NCBI GenBank assembly: GCA_937901345.1
Contig: CALCHM010000127.1
Span: 5,229 to 69,228 of the forward strand
DNA from: an uncultured Prevotella sp.
GTDB lineage: Bacteria > Bacteroidota > Bacteroidia > Bacteroidales > Bacteroidaceae
DNA: 64,000 bases
Reading direction: 5' to 3'
A model generated the notes under the pieces. That model did not search any database and was not told the DNA's origin. It saw only the letters and a program-made list of their open reading frames with translations. Position 1 is the stretch's first letter; each line of letters begins with the position of its first letter. Shown here piece after piece: positions 59,468-64,000 of this stretch. The position numbers and the translations under genes are program-made.

Positions 59468-60820
59468 TTACTTCTTCAACATGCCCTCCAATTCTTCCAC
59501 TTGATGACGATAGTCAGCGTCAGAACTGATGCGAGTGGAAATCTGTGTGCAAGCGTGGATGACGGTGGTATGGTCGCGCCCACCAAAGCGGCGTCCGATT
59601 TCAGCGTAGGCCATGTTGGTGTACTTATGCGTTAGGTACATGGCCAATTGTCTGCTCTTCACGAGACTCTGCTTTCGACTTTTCGAGAAGAGTTCCTTTT
59701 GCGTGGTTCCGAGTTGCTCGGTGATGGTTTGTATAACGTTGTCCATCGTGATCTCACGCTTCTCGAGATTCACCATTCTCGCCACAATGCGCTTTACTAA
59801 TTCCAAGTCAATTTCATGACTGTCAACAATCGAGTATGCCATGATGGCATTAATCACACCTTCGATTTCACGCACACTACTCACGACATTCTCCGAAATG
59901 TAAGAAATCACCTCTGGCGAGAATCCCGTACGGATGCCGTTGCGCTTGAGTTTCGCCTTCACAATGTCGCGTCGCAGCGTCGCATCGGGCATTTCCATTT
60001 CCGCAACCATCCCCCATTTAAAGCGTGTTAGCATGCGGTCTTCCATCCCTTCTAGTTTTACGGGCGGACGGTCGCAAGTCATGATGATTTGGCGACTGCT
60101 TTGTTGCAGGTGGTTGAAGATGTGGAAGAAGGCTTGCTGCGTTTTAGCGGTAGAAACTTCCTGAACGTCGTCAATGATCAATACGTCGATTGACTGGTAA
60201 AAGTTGATGAAGTTATTAAAATTGTTCTTCACCACCGACTCCGTGTATTGCGTTTTAAAGACATGCGCCGAAACGAAAAGCACACGCATTTCAGGATTGC
60301 GCTCCAAGACGCTCACGCCGATGGCGTTGGCCAAGTGCGTTTTTCCCACTCCCGAGGGACCGTAAATAAAGAAGGGGTTAAACGTATTGCCGTGTGGTTT
60401 GTCAGCAATAGAACGCGCTACGGAGAGCGCCAACTTGTTGCTCGCGCCACTCACAAAGTTTTCAAACGTATAGTGGCGATTGAGTTGCGGATCGAGCGGG
60501 GGAAGTTTGCGTTGCTGAATCGTATTGAGTTGGGCCGCTTCAGCAGCAGGTATAGACTGTTGTTGGCGCGGTTGCACCAGAGCATACGCAATGCGCACCC
60601 CACTTCCAAAGGTTTCGGCCAACGTTGTGGCAATCATCTGAGCATACTGACTTTGGTCAATGGATTGCGCCACCTCACGCGAAGGCACACCAATGCGCAA
60701 CTTACCTTCGGCAAAATCCACAAAAGTAAGTAGGCCAACAGTCTTGGCAAAATCGGCTGCGGGAATGGTCTGCTTGAGGCGTTCCACACATTTATTCCAT
60801 AATGATTGAGGGGTGTGCAT
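59468..60820 (-). CDS. dnaA: Chromosomal replication initiator DnaA
   Basis: DnaA is the AAA+ initiator that opens oriC. Domain I is at the start (SLWNKCVERLKQTIPAADFA). Walker A is GPSGVGKTHLANAIG, Walker B is IDVLIIDDVQ, and sensor features occur at RQIIMTCDRPPVKLEGMEDR. The C-terminal DNA-binding domain has IGRRFGGRDHTTVIHACTQI, the DnaA signature. At 450 residues it is normal. No cluster of DnaA boxes was seen next to it; one perfect TTATCCACA lies at 63119-63127. dnaN is not adjacent, as is usual in Bacteroidetes. Confidence 0.97.
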   Translation of the reverse strand: MHTPQSLWNKCVERLKQTIPAADFAKTVGLLTFVDFAEGKLRIGVPSREVAQSIDQSQYAQMIATTLAETFGSGVRIAYALVQPRQQQSIPAAEAAQLNTIQQRKLPPLDPQLNRHYTFENFVSGASNKLALSVARSIADKPHGNTFNPFFIYGPSGVGKTHLANAIGVSVLERNPEMRVLFVSAHVFKTQYTESVVKNNFNNFINFYQSIDVLIIDDVQEVSTAKTQQAFFHIFNHLQQSSRQIIMTCDRPPVKLEGMEDRMLTRFKWGMVAEMEMPDATLRRDIVKAKLKRNGIRTGFSPEVISYISENVVSSVREIEGVINAIMAYSIVDSHEIDLELVKRIVARMVNLEKREITMDNVIQTITEQLGTTQKELFSKSRKQSLVKSRQLAMYLTHKYTNMAYAEIGRRFGGRDHTTVIHACTQISTRISSDADYRHQVEELEGMLKK

Positions 60821-60909
60821 GCTTTGAAAGGGGAAAGAATATTAGAAATAAAAAGGAGGGAGAAAGGGGAATCGCCAAACAATTGTCGACTGTCGAAGTC
60901 CCTTCACCG

Positions 60910-61824
60910 TTATTTCTTCTTTCCGAAAACAGAGAAGTGGACGTAGCGACCTGGGCGTTCCTTCATGTCGATGAGAAGGGAGTCAGCGCTATTTATTGTG
61001 CGATACAAACCATCATAAATACTGCGGTCGTTTAAGAGCAGACCGAGACTGTTGTCGGTTGAAGTCACACTCGTGTTCAGCGTGGCAGTCAGCGCATTCA
61101 GGCGTTGCGTGAGGGAATCTGCGTGCTGCATGGTTGCGTTAAGAGCTGTCATTGTTGCATCAAGATTGCCTTTCGCAATATCATCAGCCACCTTATTGAG
61201 GTTACCCGTAAGCGCATTCACATTGCCGATAAGTGTAGGGATTTCGTTACCCATCAGATGGTCGATGCGCGTAGTTGTATGCGCTAGGTTTTCAGAGATT
61301 ACTGCCAAGTTTTTCACCAAGTCGAGCATTGCAGCATCTCCTGTGAGGCGGTTCAAATTGCCCATAATGGAATCTACCTTGGGCAACATCTGCTCTACTT
61401 GGGGCAACATGTCTGCCGCGCGTTCCATAGCACCGAAATGTTGGCGACCAACGATGGTGTCACCGCGTTCCAAATACTTCACCGGATTCTTGCCGGGCAA
61501 CAAATGGAGCGTCACGCTACCCATGAGCGACGTTTCGAGTTCGGCGGTTGTGCCTTCGGGCACGTGCATCGCCTTATCCAATTCTATCGCTACAACGACC
61601 GATTGATTGTCGGAATAATTGTAGTTGATTTCTCTCACAATCCCCACGGCATATCCGTTTGCCAAAACGGAAGCGGAGGGTGTCAATCCACCGGCGTTAT
61701 CAAACTTCACATAGTAGGAATTGGTGGTTGTAAAAACATTTACACCCTTCAGGAAGTTGATTCCTATGTAAAAAAGGACAATCGCCACAATGGCGGTAAG
61801 TCCAATCTTAACTTCTTTTTTCAT
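60910..61824 (-). CDS. MCE-family (MlaD-like) lipid-transport protein
   Basis: This inner-membrane-anchored periplasmic protein has a single MCE domain. The N-terminal helix is VKIGLTAIVAIVLFYIGINF, followed by SYYVKFDNAGGLTPSASVLA, NGYAVGIVREI and TAELETSLMGSVTLHLLPGK, the MCE core that forms hexameric rings in lipid shuttling. A long helical C-terminal tail (about 130-280, LPQVEQMLPKVDSIMGNLNR) follows. At 304 residues it is typical of Bacteroidetes. It lies 94 bp downstream of the amidase gene, a recurrent order in this phylum. The partner ATPase/permease genes are not in the window. Confidence 0.92.
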   Translation of the reverse strand: MKKEVKIGLTAIVAIVLFYIGINFLKGVNVFTTTNSYYVKFDNAGGLTPSASVLANGYAVGIVREINYNYSDNQSVVVAIELDKAMHVPEGTTAELETSLMGSVTLHLLPGKNPVKYLERGDTIVGRQHFGAMERAADMLPQVEQMLPKVDSIMGNLNRLTGDAAMLDLVKNLAVISENLAHTTTRIDHLMGNEIPTLIGNVNALTGNLNKVADDIAKGNLDATMTALNATMQHADSLTQRLNALTATLNTSVTSTDNSLGLLLNDRSIYDGLYRTINSADSLLIDMKERPGRYVHFSVFGKKK

Positions 61825-61918
61825 ATGCTATTTTTAATCTATTTGCAGTTACCGATTAACGGGAAACTGGCGTTGACTTGTCTCCATACGCCATTCACCT
61901 TTCATCTTTTACCAATCC

Positions 61919-63085
61919 TTACTTGGCCAACCTGCGCGCTTCGTCTAAATCAATGCGTTCGCCATTTACGAAAGCAACTACGAAGCACCCCTTAAAGCGC
62001 TTGGAGAGTTGGCGACGCAGGTTGTTTATGGTTGTAAAATCCGTAGAACTGCCACTGGTATATTTATACGTCTTACCGTCCTTATAGTAATCCGGTTTTT
62101 GCACGTTCTTCAGGCGCTTATCGGTTGTCTTCAGTTTCGTAGGACTGGTAAAAATCTGCACCTTAAACACGGGTTTTGCGGTTGTAGCAGTTGCAGGTTG
62201 CGACGCTTTGGGTTGCTCCGCTGTTGGAGTTTCAGGTAAGGGTTCCGCCGGAGTTGTCTTTGCTGGCGTTTCTACCGCTTCATTCGCCGTCACTAAGGGC
62301 GCAGCGGCATGCTTCTTCACCTTTTTATAATACGTTGCGAAACCGTTATAAAGACTCTGTGCCAACTGTTGCTGACCGCGTGCTGAGTTGAGGTAGTTCT
62401 CTTCGGCAGGCGTTGAGATAAATCCCAATTCCGTGAGCACGGAAGGCATCGATGTTTCGCGAAGCACCAAGAAACCGGCCTGCTTCACCCCCTTATTCTG
62501 ACGCTTGGCGTGCGAAGTGTATTGTGTCTGAATGCAACGCGCCAACTCTACGCTTTGCTCCATGTAACGATCCTGCATGAATTCAAAAATGATGTAACTC
62601 TCAGGACTATTAGGGTCGAATCCGGCATACGTCTGCTTATAATTGTCTTCGTATGTAATTACGGAGTTTTCGCGCTTTGCCACCTCAAGGTTTTCGTCTG
62701 CGCGCGCCATACCGAGCGTAAACGTCTCCGTTCCATACACCTTCTTACCACGCGCCACGGCATTCGTGTGAATCGAGATGAAAAGGTCGGCATTATTGCG
62801 ATTGGCAATAGCCGCACGCTCAGAGAGAGCCACAAACTTATCCGTCTTGCGCGTGTAAATCACCTTCACCTCAGGACACTTCGTTTCCACCAACTTCCCG
62901 AATGCCAAGGCTACGTTTAAGTTGATGGTCTTTTCCTTTGCCTTGCGCCCCATAGCGCCAACATCACGTCCGCCATGACCGGCATCAATTACCAACGTAA
63001 AATTCTTCTCAGCAAAAGCCGAGAAGGGCATCGCCATAACAAGGACGAAATATATCTTAAGGAGAGTGAGTGATTTTTGGAGCAT
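61919..63085 (-). CDS. N-acetylmuramoyl-L-alanine amidase with SPOR-like tail
   Basis: This zinc amidase cleaves septal peptidoglycan between MurNAc and the peptide. A signal peptide (LLKIYFVLVMAMPFSAFAEK) is followed by the amidase_3 domain: VIDAGHGGRDVGAMG (zinc His), LFISIHTNAVARGK (zinc His) and PSVLTELGFISTPAEENYL (catalytic Glu). A Pro/Thr/Ala-rich linker (about 255-300) leads to a C-terminal SPOR-like module (VFKVQIFTSPTKLKTTDKRL, GCFVVAFVNGERIDLDEARR). At 388 residues it matches Bacteroidetes AmiC-type enzymes. It is cotranscribed with the MCE gene. Confidence 0.92.
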   Translation of the reverse strand: MLQKSLTLLKIYFVLVMAMPFSAFAEKNFTLVIDAGHGGRDVGAMGRKAKEKTINLNVALAFGKLVETKCPEVKVIYTRKTDKFVALSERAAIANRNNADLFISIHTNAVARGKKVYGTETFTLGMARADENLEVAKRENSVITYEDNYKQTYAGFDPNSPESYIIFEFMQDRYMEQSVELARCIQTQYTSHAKRQNKGVKQAGFLVLRETSMPSVLTELGFISTPAEENYLNSARGQQQLAQSLYNGFATYYKKVKKHAAAPLVTANEAVETPAKTTPAEPLPETPTAEQPKASQPATATTAKPVFKVQIFTSPTKLKTTDKRLKNVQKPDYYKDGKTYKYTSGSSTDFTTINNLRRQLSKRFKGCFVVAFVNGERIDLDEARRLAK

Positions 63086-63118
63086 AAGTGCGGCAAAGTT
63101 ACACCAATTTTCCGAAAG

Positions 63119-63127
63119 TTATCCACA
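63119..63127 (+). other. Single consensus DnaA box
   Basis: TTATCCACA matches the DnaA-box consensus exactly, in the 300-bp gap between the amidase gene and the LRR gene, 2.3 kb from the start of dnaA. No second perfect box was seen, so it does not by itself define oriC. Confidence 0.4.
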
Positions 63128-63275
63128 GGTCGAGCAAAAACTTTCGGGTCATTTCAGCAAAGGTTGTGGCTTATTCTACGGCAATAGGAGTGTCCTCAAT
63201 GACACTTTTTAGGAGTAATATATTGTGGCATTGCATGTGAGCACATGATAGTCATTCTCTCTGTTGTATAACCCA

Positions 63276-63335
63276 AAGAAACCGTTTTAGAAACGTTCAT
63301 CTCCCTGGCGGGAGCGCGTTCTAAAACGGTTTCTT
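63276..63335. terminator. 17-bp stem hairpin after the LRR gene
   Basis: aagaaaccgttttagaa (63276-63292) is the exact reverse complement of 63319-63335, with a 26-nt loop containing a ctccc/gggag hairpin. It lies 49 nt downstream of the minus-strand LRR gene. Confidence 0.75.
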
Positions 63336-63384
63336 AATTTATTGTTACGAATAAATCCTATCGTTACATTAGCAAGTTGTCAGG

Positions 63385-64000
63385 CTACTTCATCATCACC
63401 TTCTTGCCATTCACGATGTACAATCCCTTGCCGAGGTTGTTCACACGGCGACCTTGGAGGTCGAACAACTCACTTCGCTGATGAACATTGCTCGTAATAT
63501 CGTTAATACCCGTAGTTTCTTCTTCGCCACACACCGTGCAGACACCATTTTCATAACTATGAAGTGTCGCATTCACCGTTACGTTTTCATCAAATTTATA
63601 TAGCGGTTTTGTTTTCCATGAGCAACCAACGGTGGCTGTTGTCAAACTGGAGCAATCAGAGAAAGCTGCATCCCCAATGTGAGTCACACTGCTAGGAATC
63701 TCCACGGAAGTCAAACTGGGGCAAGCTTTGAAAGCACCCTCCCTAATGCTGGTCACACTGTTAGGAATCACCACGGAAGTCAAACTTAAGCAACCATAGA
63801 AAGAATATCTCTCAATGCGAGTCACTCTGTTAGGAATCACCACGGAAGTCAAACTCCAAGCACAACTGAAAGCCCAACCCCCAATGCTGGTCACACCGTT
63901 AGGAATCTCCACGGAAGTCAAATTGGTGCAATAATAGAAAGCACTAGACCCAATGCTGGTCACACTGTTAGGAATCTCCACGGAAGTCAAACTGGAGCAA
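63385..64000 (-). CDS. BspA-like LRR_5 surface protein, 3' part
   Basis: This gene is cut by the window edge; about 205 C-terminal residues are visible. At least six 23-residue LRR_5 (BspA/Treponema-type) repeats of the form LTSVEIPNSVTSIG..AF..C are present, encoded by 69-bp DNA repeats. After them come TVGCSWKTKPLYKFDENVTV, a CTVCGEEETTG segment and a C-terminal signal-like module (ELFDLQGRRVNNLGKGLYIV followed by NGKKVMMK). Such modules resemble type IX-type or related C-terminal sorting sequences in Bacteroidales. The protein is likely secreted or surface-attached and may mediate adhesion. The frame is open to the edge. Confidence 0.9.
   Translation of the reverse strand, partial: CSSLTSVEIPNSVTSIGSSAFYYCTNLTSVEIPNGVTSIGGWAFSCAWSLTSVVIPNRVTRIERYSFYGCLSLTSVVIPNSVTSIREGAFKACPSLTSVEIPSSVTHIGDAAFSDCSSLTTATVGCSWKTKPLYKFDENVTVNATLHSYENGVCTVCGEEETTGINDITSNVHQRSELFDLQGRRVNNLGKGLYIVNGKKVMMK

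Noticed and set aside
63119..63127. oriC near dnaA
   Set aside because: Only one perfect DnaA box and no AT-rich unwinding element or box cluster were seen; dnaA and parAB being 58 kb apart does not locate the origin.

Overview
The window looks like part of a Bacteroidales chromosome, most likely Prevotellaceae. The reasons are: promoters of the Bacteroidetes type (TTTG, a 19-21 nt gap, then TAnnTTTG) in front of many genes; a long NusB, a PUR-alpha/DUF3276 protein, a PorT-like protein, an OmpA-type major outer membrane protein, a BspA-like LRR_5 surface protein, a Ser-type sulfatase, and a type II-C CRISPR-Cas9 locus with a 47-bp repeat. No rRNA or tRNA gene was recognised.

Layout. Positions 0.5-9.1 kb hold housekeeping genes: lpxB and surE on the minus strand, then a plus-strand run parA-parB-DUF5683-mltD-relA/spoT. 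Positions 9.4-24.3 kb hold porT, a small 2[4Fe-4S] ferredoxin, an OmpA-family protein, an RluA-type pseudouridine synthase, fabG with a TetR regulator, ribosomal proteins L21/L27, a secreted GHL10-type glycosidase with two secreted partners, a MATE exporter, a PUR-alpha protein, and nusB-yajC-ybbR-coaE. Positions 24.5-34 kb hold pgi, a HAD phosphatase, an AT-rich WG-repeat gene pair, a queuosine-precursor transporter overlapping an unusual radical SAM gene, a GlmM-type mutase and a sulfatase.

Positions 34-47 kb are an accessory zone crowded with repeats. It contains a RAYT transposase remnant beside a 163-bp REP-like element (three copies in the window), MITE-like elements with shared termini (four loci), minisatellites of 42 and 43 bp, a small ribbon-helix-helix gene with a structured leader, and a complete type II-C CRISPR locus (tracrRNA, cas9, cas1, cas2, 17 repeats). 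About 0.9 kb before the array lies an orphan repeat. The 886 bp between the two carry two truncated genes resembling neighbouring Mu-like phage head genes, so the segment behaves like a giant phage-derived insert framed by CRISPR repeats.

The most striking system follows at 47.6-57.0 kb: a tight seven-gene operon with four gaps of 6 nt or less and one 1-nt overlap. It encodes a secreted or lipid-anchored vWA-like protein, a three-helix membrane protein, a tubulin/FtsZ-like GTPase, a 1117-residue protein with an Hsp70/actin ATPase fold, a single-pass membrane protein, a MotA/ExbB-like protein with a long coiled-coil tail, and a MotB/OmpA-like protein. It combines a Zorya-like ion-driven motor pair with both tubulin-like and actin-like NTPases. 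It lies next to CRISPR-Cas and mobile elements and appears AT-rich, so it is a candidate conflict or envelope-remodelling system.

The last stretch (57.5-64 kb) returns to core genes: DUF4468, cdd, dnaA, an MCE-family lipid-transport protein, an N-acetylmuramoyl-L-alanine amidase, and the 3' end of a BspA-like LRR gene cut by the window edge.
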